Origin: Capsaspora owczarzaki ATCC 30864
Taxonomy: Eukaryota; Opisthokonta; Filasterea
Length of the DNA stretch: 64,000 nucleotides
Reading direction: 5' to 3'
NCBI RefSeq assembly: GCF_000151315.2
Contig: NW_011887294.1
Span: forward strand, 2,066,460 to 2,130,459
Shown: in pieces, positions 46,255 to 56,854 of the stretch
How the letters are laid out: every line of letters starts with the position of its first letter
Numbering within the stretch: the first letter of the stretch is position 1
The notes under the pieces: model-generated
Seen by the model: the letters and a program-made list of their open reading frames with translations, nothing else
Database searches by the model: none
Told to the model about the DNA's origin: nothing
Translations under genes and position numbers: made by a program

Positions 46255-47637
46255 TTACATAAAATCATCCTCTGCTTCACGAACACTCTTCTTGACGTCC
46301 TGATTGCTCTTCATCTTTTCTGGCTTCATGATGGCAGAAAAGCTTTGCAGCTCGGCCTTCTTCTTGCGAGCGTCCTCCTGTTCCTTTTCCACGCGTTTCT
46401 GTTGTAGGGTGAAGATGAAGAGGTGAGGTCGGGTATTCATCCAAAAACTCTTTGAAAAACAAGCTTGAAAGCAAACTCGCCTGCTCTTTCAACACCACTC
46501 GTTGCTGTTCACGCTCCGCACGGTCGCGCTCGTCGCGCTCGGCCTTGAAATCGACGTCGTTGCGCTCCACCTTGGTCTTTTCCAATCGGTTGATAATCTC
46601 GTTTGCCTTCTTTTCAACCAGGAATTTACGAACCTTCAAACAGAGGGGTGGTTTTGTTAGTGTTGCGGAGGAGAAATAACGGCAACCAAAACTGGGCAAT
46701 TCAATGCAGCGCTAAACTACTGTAAAACTCACGTTGCGAGGATTGTGGAAGCTCACTTGACCGACAGCCATGTCGCCAGTCTTCTTCAGGTTGGCCCAGG
46801 GAGTGTAGACAATCCTGAGAATATGTTGAGAAGGCACAATTTTGGGGAAGAAAGTCAGTGGGTAGTCAACTGAACGAGCGGGAAATGCCTCTTTGTCACG
46901 TACCACACATCATTGAGCTTGCATCCTGGTGGAATGGTCAAGATGTGACAAGGAATTCATGCATTGTGAGCTCAAAAAGCATATTGGTTTGCTCGATGGT
47001 ATGCTCAACCAAAATGTCGCTCTACCTTCAATGCTATTGGCCTTGGTCAGCTGCGCGCAGTCCTGGACCAAAGCGTCGGAAATGTCGTCCATGCTCTGAC
47101 CCGGAGCCATGCGAACGTAGACGTGTGCGGATGAGAGCTTATCGACGTGAAACCTGAAGAAGACCCGTGCGAGAAATCCAATAGTGAGCATGAACGGGGC
47201 TCTGCAATACTCAAACAACACTCGAAGTGATGTCTACCAAATGTCTTCTGGCCATCCGTGCTTGATCAAGTCCTCATCTGAGTCATCGTATGAGGATTAC
47301 ATTGCATAAGAACGAAAGTTCAGTTTCACCTGCGCGTTAGAACCACAATCCAACCACAACCCGACCCCCAAACGCGCACACAAGTGCTTGTCCCGTTGGT
47401 TTTGCAATACTCACTTTCGTACTTGTCGCGGCCCATGTACAGCTTGGCTGGCGGCGTCGTCACTGCACAAAGTCAAAGAGGTCAGTTTCCATCCATCCAT
47501 GCGGCTGCACACAACGAGCATCGCCACGCTTGTCTCAAGCTTCAAAAGTGAGAGATCAGCAAAATGCAGAGATTCATTGTCGACTGCTTGCTGAGCGCAA
47601 AAAAGTGCTCACCGTTGCTTGTAAAGTAGAAAACCAT
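46255..47637 (-). CDS. CCDC25: CCDC25-like protein (NFACT-R/DUF814 domain)
   Basis: Eight exons: 47637-47613, 47462-47415, 47277-47238, 47153-47026, 46925-46904, 46814-46733, 46633-46481, 46398-46255; 213 residues (human 208). Matches run the whole length: [45 protein letters not shown] (broken over three joins); [24 protein letters not shown]-like [40 protein letters not shown]; a charged coiled coil; and an SNQD...DDFM end. The domain is related to the RqcH/NEMF NFACT-R fold; animal CCDC25 has been described as a membrane sensor of extracellular trap DNA, but the ancestral role is probably nucleic-acid or ribosome linked. The intron after exon 7 needs a GC donor. Tail-to-tail with the HMG-PHD gene. 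Confidence 0.93.
46399..46480 (-). other. GC-AG intron in CCDC25
   Basis: Exon 7 ends GTGTTGAAAGAGCAG and is followed by GCGAGTTTGC; the acceptor is CCTACAACAG. No GT near the join keeps frame, and both sides rebuild the conserved helix. Confidence 0.78.
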
Positions 47638-47798
47638 TGCTTTTTAGAACAGAGCGAGGAAACAATGACTGAGGTTCAGCGTTACTCAGACTGAGACGGA
47701 AAACATCCTACTTGTCAATCTCGTGTCAACGTATCACTCCATGTTTTTTGTATTCAAAGTCAGGCCGTTCCGATTTCATTACATGTCTCAGGTTGTGA

Positions 47799-48652
47799 AT
47801 GGAAGGGCTTCAATCTGAGACGACTGAGCCGTCATCACTCCGACCTGCCGCCGACGCTGCTGCTGCTGCTGCTGCTGCCAACGCTAATCCTGCCAACGTC
47901 GATACTGCGGTGGCGATGGTGGCGGATGGGATTCAGTTTGAACGCCACAGTCCCGTTGCTGGAAACACGTCGCATCCGACGCGCTTGGAGGGCTTCTGGG
48001 CAAGCAGTCCCCGCATCGAGGACGACGGGTACCATGGCGCATATCCATGGCCAACGCCGTCCACACAGCCGTGGCCGCGCCGAACCGACTGGGTTGGCAA
48101 GCTCAGGCTCATCCAAGACGCGTTCGAGGCTGCTCAGACAACAAGAACCAGTAAAACAAGAACCGATAATCCAAGAACCGATAATACAAGAACCAATCAT
48201 ACAAGAAACGATAACGCTGGAGGAAGTCCTCAGCCAGTATCACTCATGCCATCGGATGGAACGACAAGTCCGGCTGCGCCAAGATTGTCTCCATCTCCCC
48301 CAGAAGCATTCTCACAAATCAGCTCGACTCGACACGCTCGACCGATGGAACAAGCAGGCCTGCCGACCTGCTCCGTTTTCACGTACCATGCTGCGTCAGT
48401 GTGCCGGCTGTGTGTGCAGAGTGAGGTGCAGCTCGGCGTTCGGGAGTACGTCAGGAATACGACGATGCCACTGCCCAAATTACATGGCCAGAGGGTCTGG
48501 CACACTATGTCGAGGTGCACCACATCCTGCCGTCCCTCATTTTCTACGAGTATGTTCGTGACTTTCCGATGAATCGAATTCGACAAGTCTTGGATGCCGC
48601 AGAGCAAAAACCGCTCACTCGCTGTGGCCGAATATGCTGTTGGTTTCAATGA
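47799..48652 (+). CDS. Unrecognised gene, reading frame not resolved
   Basis: Three neighbouring frames look coding in turn. Frame of ATG 47799: acidic/Ala-rich start with an Ala run, then DGYHGAYPWPTP and DWVGKLRLIQDAFEAA (to about 48135). Next frame: four repeats of Gln-Glu-Pro-Ile-Ile, then ITLEEVLSQYHSCHRMERQ and LDTLDRWNKQAC (about 48130-48382). Third frame from 48432: EYDDATAQITWPEGLAHYVE, then HHILPSLIFYEYVRDFP and a stop at 48650-48652. The second and third can be joined by a 49-nt GT-AG intron (48383-48431) in phase; the first switch has no clear splice solution. No family is recognised. It starts 161 bp from the CCDC25 start, divergently. Could be a real small gene with a base error, or a decaying one. 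Confidence 0.4.
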
Positions 48653-48872
48653 TGAGAGAGTGTGTGTGTCGCGCCTCCGTCAATCGAGTGACTATTGGAT
48701 AGCATGCCCCTTGAACCTGCAATCCGCAACCAAAATAAAAAAACAAAACCTCAAAAAAATGTGCCTTGTTTTTTTGTTGTTGCTTCCCTAGTTAATACTG
48801 TCTATTGAATCACATGTACCACGGCCTGTTGAGACCCCACTTGCAGTAGTTGGTAACATATACACGTTCACA

Positions 48873-49595
48873 TTATGCTGATGTTGAAGGACTTGATGGG
48901 GCGTCTGTAGAAGTCGCTGATGCTGCTGATGCTGCTGCTTTGCGAGCAACGTTTCGGGCCTCGGCTTCGTGAATTGCAGTCAGATAAGTCTCATATGTTG
49001 TCATGGGAGTTTTGACACGTTGAGGCACTCGGTTGTACACGTATGGTTGGAGCTGCGCAAAACCGAACGTAACAACAGCGAAATGTTACAGTGAAGACCT
49101 CGAGACTGCGCCCCCCGCCCCCAGGACCTCTCCGACGCTCGCTTTCGACCATATCGCCATCCATGATCAGCAACATCCTCACCTTAAAGTCCTTGAGGTC
49201 TGGCACGACAAACTGCGGGATTTTGTCTGGATTCACAACAAAGCGACCTGTTTTTCCACCAACCAGCACAAACAGTGAGACGCGCGATTCGGATCGAACT
49301 CTACTTGCCATTGAAGCTCCCATCCAAATGTTCCAACTTGACACATGACTGACCTTTCCGAGAGAGTCGACCAGGCGTCACAGCGCCGTTGCCTGTCGAT
49401 TGTAGTTGTTTCCACGTCAAAAAGGACCAGCAAAGTGAGCAACATCGCGGCAGTACCATCAGCGCAACCGTGCAATGAGTTTGTAATGCGAGCACCCCGC
49501 TGGGCACTTGGTGATTGGGAGGGGAAGCGGGTTCCCCAAAGCCAGCCACAGCGAAGCAGCAGTCAAAGCCAAAGCAGAGCGCATGGCCTTCAGTG

Positions 49596-49630
<35 letters not shown>

Positions 49631-49756
49631 GCATTGACTGTTACCCCCATCCGTTGCAACCATCGCCATCAACCCGTTCCTCGCTTACCCTTGTAGTAGC
49701 CGTGTGCGCCGTCCTTGGGGTGGACGGATCCGCGCAACGATCGACCGAGCGGAAAG
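48873..49756 (-). CDS. MRPL41: Mitochondrial large-subunit ribosomal protein mL41 (5' exon not found)
   Basis: Three exons are supported: 49756-49689, 49247-49183 and 49052-48873. The reading HPKDGAHGYYKG, then GRFVVNPDKIPQFVVPDLKDF, then KLQPYVYNRVPQ matches animal mL41 (human [27 protein letters not shown]), placed at the surface of the mitoribosomal large subunit. Phases agree at both joins, and the 440-nt first intron carries a CT microsatellite (49600-49625). The C-terminus is an Ala/Ser-rich tail after a helix (TYETYLTAIHEAEARN). The start codon must lie in an upstream exon: the frame at 49756 runs back to a stop without an ATG. A seven-codon exon near 50177-50199 is possible but weak. 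Lies just downstream of AMPK beta on the same strand. Confidence 0.82.
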
Positions 49757-50248
49757 CTGACAGCGAAGCCATTGAGGGAAAAATGAGTGGATTGTGTGGT
49801 TGTTGCCTTTCGGCGTTATTCCATCCGCTACGCAGCAAAAACAGTCAATGGGAATACCGACTATGCGTCGATTGCGAGCTAGCAACCCAGCGTTGTTGGT
49901 TTTGTGTTGTTCGACTGCCTCCTAGATTGGGTTTTGGTTTGTTTTGTCTGTCGTTGTCATGCCTTCCCTTTCTGTCATCGTCTTGCGTTTACACTCTGAT
50001 GGATGGATCGATCGCTCAGTCGACAAGTCAGATCCTCGAGCAATTGTTCACCGCAGGTATCTGTATTCGATTCTGAGATGGTTGGATTTTGTGTCAAGCA
50101 TTCTATTATGGTTGTGCTTATGTGTATTTGCATCGGAGCAGTTATTAACAGAGCGGGTCGCTCGGAAGCCATCTCATTCTTCTCGAGCAAATTGAGCTCT
50201 AGCGTTCGCAGCACACTGTGAGGGGAGGGGGAAGGGGGAAGGGACAAT

Positions 50249-51615
50249 TTAGACGCATCGATAAAGAACGGTGGTAATGTACTTTTTCCGGAATCGGTGC
50301 GTGACGCCAAGGACCATCACACCATCCTTGATAGATAGCGCGTATAAGTGGTTGAGCATGACGTGGTTGGGGACGGGGAGGCGCGTAGGATCGTCTTCCG
50401 ACACCGGGTCGGCGTTGAGGATGACTTGCAGCAGATGGGGAGGAAGGACTGGTGGCGGCTTGGCGCCGTATTCCATCGGCGGCATCTCTTGGCCGTAATC
50501 CCCAGGCGGCGACGACGAAAGCGCCGTGGGATCCGACTCAATCTCGTACATGGAATCGGGTGGCAAAACGTCCACCATGTTATTCATTGCACCGTACGGA
50601 TCCGGCACTGTTGGTTGGTCTGGATTGAACATCCACTCGTCGTCGACAATAAACTTGTACTGGTGTGTGCCTGGCGGGAGCTCGACGATGGTTGTAAACT
50701 CGTCGTGGCTCTTGTTGAGGGGAATTCGCCCCTTCCACCCGTTAAAAGTGCCCGTCACGTACACGTTCTTGCCACCGCGATGCCATCGAAAGACTGTCGG
50801 GACGCCTTCCCTCCGAGCATTTGCACCTACAATCGGAGCACAACAAAAGTGAGTTTGGACAGACAGCCACACGATTGAAGGGTAAGTGCGAACTGAGGAG
50901 ATTTTCGTTCTTCCAATCCGCCGCCCACTTGAAGCAAAAAGTGCGAAATAAAACACAAAAACAAAAGAAAAACAAGCATTTTCAAAGGGGGTGCATCAAA
51001 CTCTGTTGTCTCGAAAGGAGCCGTACTGCTGCCTCGGAGCGGCGTGCCAGCGTTGGCGAGATCGTCTTCCATGAGCATTGCGACTGAGACCGGGTCGGGA
51101 ATGGCGCCGCCGTTGCCATTGTTGCTGCCGCCGCGTCCGTCGTGCGAGCCGCTCATCCCGCTGCCAGCCGGTCCGTACGGAAAGTCCAAGAAGGACGGCG
51201 TGTCGAGCGGAGATCCGAACGCCGGCGGGGACGGCGCCTCAAAGTAGCCCAGGCGCTGGTTGTTGACGAGCTGCCGTCCTCCGCTCACCACCGCCCCGCC
51301 GTCCTGGCCTCTGCTGCCGACGCTGCCGTTGCTGCCCGTGCTGCCCGGATGGAGCGGGACTGAGCTGCCGCCACCGCCGCTCCCGCCGCTGCTGCTGCTC
51401 CCAACGCGGTTGCCGTTGTTGTTGTTGCTGCTGTTGCTGCTCGTCTGCATTGGAGACGCGGCCGTCATCGGTCGCCCCATTCGCGGGGACATTGCAGACG
51501 GGTCGCTCGTCTTGCGCGATGTGGGTGCGTGCTGAGCCGGCTGGCCATAGCGCGACGACGATGATGATGATGACGACTGCTGCTGTGGTTGCTGCTGCGA
51601 GCCAGAGTTGCCCAT
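50249..51615 (-). CDS. PRKAB: AMP-activated protein kinase beta subunit
   Basis: Two exons, 51615-51027 and 50826-50249; 388 residues. AMPK beta scaffolds the alpha and gamma subunits and binds glycogen. The start MGNSGS is an N-myristoylation signal as in animal beta subunits. Residues about 10-195 are Ser/Asn/Gly/Gln-rich and disordered, longer than in animals. A CBM48 glycogen-binding module follows: VPTVFRWHRGGKNVYVTGTF, with the two glycogen-contacting tryptophans in FNGWKG and DDEWMF, the HQYKF lysine, and a serine in NKSHDEF at the position of mammalian Ser108 (the ADaM-site autophosphorylation residue). The C-terminal alpha/gamma-binding domain ends LPPHLLQVILN, NHVMLNHLYALSIKDGVMVL, HRFRKKYITTVLYR. 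The intron is 200 nt. Confidence 0.96.
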
Positions 51616-52091
51616 TCGAGAGTGCTGGAGTTGAGTATGAAAAGGATGAGTTTTTGAACCAAAAAAAAAAAAAAAAAATGAATGACAAAAGAGAGTGGCG
51701 ATTTCCCCCCCCCCCAAATTGTTGAGACAACGATGATGTCCAATCGTGTATGTTTTGATTGTTGCCTCGATGCATAGTATTGTAGTATTACAAACGAAGA
51801 AGAGGAAGGAGCTGTTCGCCCGACTTTTGTCAATTTCGAATTTCCAATCCGTGGCGTTCTGGCCTGCGCGGATCATCCCGTCATCCGACAAATGCGCGAG
51901 AATTCGGACGTTCAAGTTCGATTCTGCGAGAATGACGACCGAAAATTGATGTTCAAGTCGCGTTATGTCGGGTTTATCTAATGTTGCGGCCTCCAACCTC
52001 CTCCTCCTTTTCCCAATACATTTGCATTGAGGTCTTCAAATGGAAATCGACGCGTTACTTGTTATTCTTTGTTTAAAATCACAGATTTGGG
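51616..52091. other. AMPK beta upstream region / ZFPL1 3' flank
   Basis: Contains an 18-nt A run (51661-51678, T on the sense strand) and a 9-nt C run near 51706. No coding signal. Confidence 0.5.
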
Positions 52092-52734
52092 CTAGACAGG
52101 GGGCCCAGTTAAGACGCGAGAGCCAATGCCCAACACTACAAATAAAACCAACGCAATGGCCAGCGCAATGACAAACGTTCGCCGCAAAGACCGCAACCTA
52201 GAACGAGAACAAAGCCAAGACGTGTGAGGAAATAAAAAAACCAAACAACAACAAACAATAAACCAAAGAAGAAGAAAAAAAAAACAAAGCAAGCAAAAGC
52301 GCAGCGAACGAAGGCAAGACAGCTCATCGGACCCGACAGCTAGAATACAAACCCAAAGAAACAAAAAAAAAGCTCAGCAAACTCCAACAAGTCACAAATC
52401 CTTACCCGAGACATTGCCTGAGCAAGTGCGCCAGTCCTCGTCGTTGCCCGTACTTGTCATCATCATGATCGTGAAGCAGAAGAGCAGTATCTTGACCACC
52501 ACCGGGACGACGAGCTGAGGACAGAGTGACTGCGATGGCAGGCGTGAGTGACCAGCGCGTCCAGGACAAACGAATCATCCCAATGGAGCGCCCCCCCCCC
52601 GCAAAAAAAAAAAGCCACTTACGCGATGTAGAGGACGACGATGCCATTGGACCTCCAGAGGTACCATTTGCATGAGCAGGCGAGGCCACAGTGCCATTCT
52701 GACATGTTTGCGCGCAACAGTGAAAACGAAACCG

Positions 52735-52766
<32 letters not shown>

Positions 52767-53811
52767 GATCAACCAACCGTCTTGCAATCACAATCACGAC
52801 TGGCGGAACATACAGTAGTGGCCGGGAGTAACCCTGGCAGGGAGGATGTTTGTAGCGGCGAGCTGACAGATTTCGAAGTGTCATGGCGAGTTGGCGGGAT
52901 TGGAGCAATCGAAGTGACACGCGCCCACGATGAGCCAATGAGTTGCTGTCGAAGCTGCTGTGCAACTAATGACCCCGCATTATCCGGCGGGATGATGGGT
53001 GCCTGAAGCGCAAAAACAAAAACAATCACAACAAACAATAAAAGGGTCTCAGAATCGATCGCCATCAAAAAACCCCCAACCACCCCATCGCCAAATCAAA
53101 ACAAGTGAACGAACCTGGCATTGGGGGCACGTGTATCCAGCAGGTGCTGTGTGCGCAGGGAGTGACTTGGCATACTTGTCGAGGCATTCCCAATGCAACA
53201 CATCTAAGCCAGCAAGCAAAGTCAGCACAAAGCCCTAACACAAACAATGTTGGGCGCCTCGACTTGTCAAGTCGGAATACGACGTCATTGGGCCCCCCCC
53301 CCTCCTTGCGATTTTGCCTCGCTGTATGTTACCATAGCATGTTAGACGAACGACACCACCGTTCTCGAGCGACTGGTTGCAGAGTACGCAGTCGGCGCTG
53401 AACTCGCTGTCCTGGAGCCACTTGACGTACGATCGTACAACGCACTGCTCAACCAGAGGGCCACAAAAACGCCAACGCGTAAGTGAGCTTTGAGCAGACA
53501 AGACCAGTTTGCCCCCCACATAGTCTCACTGTCCAAACGGCAGTCTCTTTGTCAGACCTGGGTCGCCACAAATCGCCTTTCCCCAATTCAAAAAGCCACG
53601 TCCTCGCCTCAAATCCAACCCCCCCCCCGTCGCTTGCTGGGACGCGTTCCACGCATCCGGATTGCTGACGTGACGATCAAGCGCCATGCTGGTGCAAATT
53701 GTGGCGCGCGCTTACCCTGGGATGGTCGGAAACGAGGCACTTTTCACAAACGTTCTTGCGATGCTCGTAGCAGAACAGCGTCGTCGCTTCTCTGCACTTG
53801 CACAGACCCAT
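52092..53811 (-). CDS. ZFPL1: ZFPL1, Golgi RING-type membrane protein
   Basis: Seven exons: 53811-53716, 53444-53333, 53203-53115, 53002-52814, 52698-52623, 52529-52406, 52197-52092; 263 residues (human 310). ZFPL1 is a cis-Golgi integral membrane protein that binds GM130 and supports cis-Golgi assembly. Seen in order: [20 protein letters not shown] and VCEKCL (B-box-like zinc finger), [46 protein letters not shown] (RING), a Ser/Thr-rich linker, [19 protein letters not shown] (human DDDKYRRRPALGWLARLL), and a C-terminal transmembrane helix ([18 protein letters not shown]). Every join keeps phase and several rebuild the conserved words. Confidence 0.95.
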
Positions 53812-54064
53812 CGCTATTGGAAGGAAGTGTGTGTCAAAAATAACAAACAAGGACTACGACAACAAATGCTATTCACATTCACATTCAGGACCTTGGAAAT
53901 AGAAATCAAACAAATCGGACGGAGTGTGTGTGTTTCTCATTTTTGCATTATTACACTGAAAAAATGACAAGTACCATGCAGGTTATACGCACAACAAACA
54001 AAAACAGAGAGACTTCAAGCAACAACAAAAACATCATCATCACTACTGCCGCAGTGGTCTGCGT

Positions 54065-55139
54065 TTACTTGCGCTTGGCAATCTCGGCATCCATGTCCTT
54101 CTTGAGTTGACGCTTGTACTGTTGAATGTCGCCAGTCCATTTTTGGATGCCCTTGTTCTCGCACAGCCAAATCTCGTTTGCCACCTGGTTGATGAGTCGG
54201 AAATCGTGCGAAACAAGCACAAGACCGCCATTCCAGTTCTTGATGGCGTCGGCAAGCGTGTCAATGCTCTCAATATCGAGGTGATTCGTAGGCTCATCGA
54301 GAAGGAGGAGCGAAGGGCTTTGCCGAGCGAGCCACGAGAAGACGACGCGGCTTCGGAGACCGTCGGACAGGTTTTTGATTTGCATCAGCTGCTGCTCGCC
54401 ACGGACGCCAAACTTGCCGAGTGCCTGGCGATGTGTCTGGATTTCAACGTCCTCGGGGAATTCCTTCATCATGAACTCGAGAGGAGTCAGGGTCATGTCG
54501 AGCTGGTCGGCAAGGTGTTGGTGGTAGCGGGCCATGCGCAAGTGCGAGTGCGTGCGGACCATGCCGTCCGTCGGAGTGTTTTCGCCGACCATGAGCTTGA
54601 GCAGGGTGCTCTTGCCTGCGCCGTTCTTGCCGACCAAGGCAATGCGCGAGTCGAGGTCGATGGCAATGTCCAGCTTGGAGTACAGCTCGCGGGTGGTGCC
54701 GGGATAGGTGAAGCTAACGTTGAGGAATTGGAGGACGGGCGAGGTGAGCTTGTCGACATTGTTGAAGCGGAAGCTAAAGCCGTGCTCTTCCTTGACCTGC
54801 TCGGTCAGACCGCCGGCAACCATCTTGGCAAGAACCTTCTCCTTGCTTTGGGCTTGACGGGCGAGCTTGGCAGAGCCGTGACCGAATCGGGCAATGTAGT
54901 CCTTCATGTGAGCGATTTGCTCTTGCTCCCAGTTGTAGCGCTTGGTCTGGTTCTCCTCGAGCGCGGCGCGGGTGGTGACATACTGGTCGTAGTTGCCAGT
55001 GTAGTACAAGAGCTTCTTTTGGGAGAGCGAGATAATGTTCGTGCAGACCGCGTTCAAAAAGTCCTGCGAGTGCGAAACCATGACGAGGCAGCGGGGGTAG
55101 TTGGAGAGGTACTCCTCAAGCCACACGCACGCCTCAAGA

Positions 55140-55173
<34 letters not shown>

Positions 55174-55912
55174 GCGCGGGTTCCTCAAACAGGGCCTTGG
55201 ACAGGGAGATGCGCATGCGCCAGCCACCAGAGAAGGACTTGCACGGGCGGGCCTGCATGTCGGCGTCAAAGCCAAGACCAAAGAGAATTTCACCAGCGCG
55301 CTTCTTGGCGGTGTCGGCGTCGAGGAGATCGAGGCGATCGTAGACTGGACGAATGAAAAAATGGAGAGGAGCAAACGAGTGGATGAGGTTTTGGAGTTGC
55401 GACCAAAGATGCCATGCAAATCAAATCAAACCAAACGGTGACACAACCACAACAACAATCCCTTCAAACAAACTGCCTTACTGTCTTGAAGAAGGGTGCT
55501 TTCGGGGCCATCTTCCTCGAGCACACGCTCGGCGCGGGCCTCAAGGCGCACGCGCTCCTTCTCAGTGTCCTCGATGACGGCCTCGAGGGGAGTGAGGTCG
55601 GTTGCGCCAATTTCCTTGTCAAGGTAGAAAATGTCAATGTGCTCGGGAATGGGAGCCTCGCGGCGACCGAGCGCAGCCATCAGCGTGGACTTGCCGCTGC
55701 CGTTCTGGCCTGTTTTGAACACAGCAACAAAAAGGGGGTGAAACAAGTAAGCAACAAAACAAAAGTCAATCATTCAACAAACCCCACCCAAACAACCCTC
55801 AAATGTTGATGTGAAACTCAAAAGTCAAAGGAAAAAGAGTCGGAGAGTCAAAGGAAAAAGCATTGAAAAAAAAAAAAGAGAAAAAAAAAAAAGATGCGTT
55901 CCCCATGTGTTC

Positions 55913-55979
<67 letters not shown>

Positions 55980-56394
55980 CTTTGTCGTTCGTTCCACGAG
56001 TGTGTTTCGTTTTGCGAGGGGTGCGCGGGGAGGGGGGTGGTCTCGCCTCGCTCTGTTGGACAAGGTGTGAGCGGAGAGAGGAGGTTGCTTTACCAATGAG
56101 ACCGTAGCGACGGCCGTAGTTGAGCTCGACGCGCGAGTCGACAATGAGCTCGTGGCCGTAGTTGGAGAGGGAGAACGTGTCGAGCTGGACATCGCGGCTC
56201 ATGGCGTGGGAGGCCAGCACGCACGTCACGGTGCGAGGGTTGTTGCGGACCTCCTCTTCAAGCTGCTTGATGCGCGCGGCTTCGTCGAGGCCGTTCTCGT
56301 CGAGCAGGTTGTTGGTCGACGCGCTGCCAGACGCCGGTGTCGACGAGCCAGAGCTCTTCTTGGAGCCTTTGCCGCCCTTCTTTGCGCCTGCCAT
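54065..56394 (-). CDS. ABCF2: ABCF2-type ABC ATPase (translation/ribosome factor)
   Basis: Three exons, 56394-56094, 55709-55482 and 55344-54065; 602 residues (human ABCF2 623). ABCF proteins have two ABC cassettes and no membrane segment, and act on ribosomes. Cassette 1: Walker [10 protein letters not shown] (rebuilt across intron 1), signature SFSGGWRMR, Walker [18 protein letters not shown] linker with [20 protein letters not shown], typical of ABCF2/Arb1. Cassette 2: [12 protein letters not shown], signature [12 protein letters not shown] (human LSDGQKCRV), Walker [18 protein letters not shown]-loop LVSHDF. The N-terminal 60 residues are basic/Ser-rich. Intron 1 carries the longest homopolymer of the window. 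Confidence 0.96.
55914..55979. repeat. 66-nt pure T run in ABCF2 intron 1
   Basis: Uninterrupted T on the plus strand, hence A on the sense strand of ABCF2, against the usual polarity of tracts in this window. Length in an assembly is unreliable for such runs. Confidence 0.9.
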
Positions 56395-56854
56395 TTATTT
56401 GGTTTGAGAAAAATAAAAAAATGAATGAGCAGTCAAAGTGATGTCGCAAAAATCGAATACATTGGAGAATATTGGGGGTTGAGATGAAGGAGATTGAAAC
56501 AGGACAGCGCACAGTCAAACTGGCTCAGAACAATGCGATGAAGGCGACACAAAAAGCACTCAAATGCCGCACTCGCTGTCGGTTCAGATTCTATATTCTA
56601 GAGATGCTAGATTTCTACATCCAACCATTGAAAATCAGGGTTGAATGTTGAAAAGGAGGAGGTAGTGCGGTCTTTGCGTCGAGCGGATTTTCAGCATTGT
56701 TGCATTGCGTTCAATCTCCCGCAACCATCAAACTCTCAAATAGACAATGCATTGTATCAAAAACCCTCATAGTACTGTATCCTATTTTGCTCAATATCAC
56801 ACTCTCAGTCCAAGTTCAGCTGCTGAGATCGCAACAGCTCCCTAATCAAAAGTC
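56395..56854. other. Divergent promoter region ABCF2 / ALG3
   Basis: 460 bp between two start codons on opposite strands; no further gene seen. Confidence 0.6.

Noticed and set aside
48126-48213. QEPII DNA repeat as a CRISPR-like array
   Set aside because: Units are about 15-17 nt with no unique spacers; it is a coding-type minisatellite in a eukaryotic gene.
53686-53967. Plus-strand frame opening [12 protein letters not shown]
   Set aside because: Antisense to ZFPL1 exon 1 and its flank.
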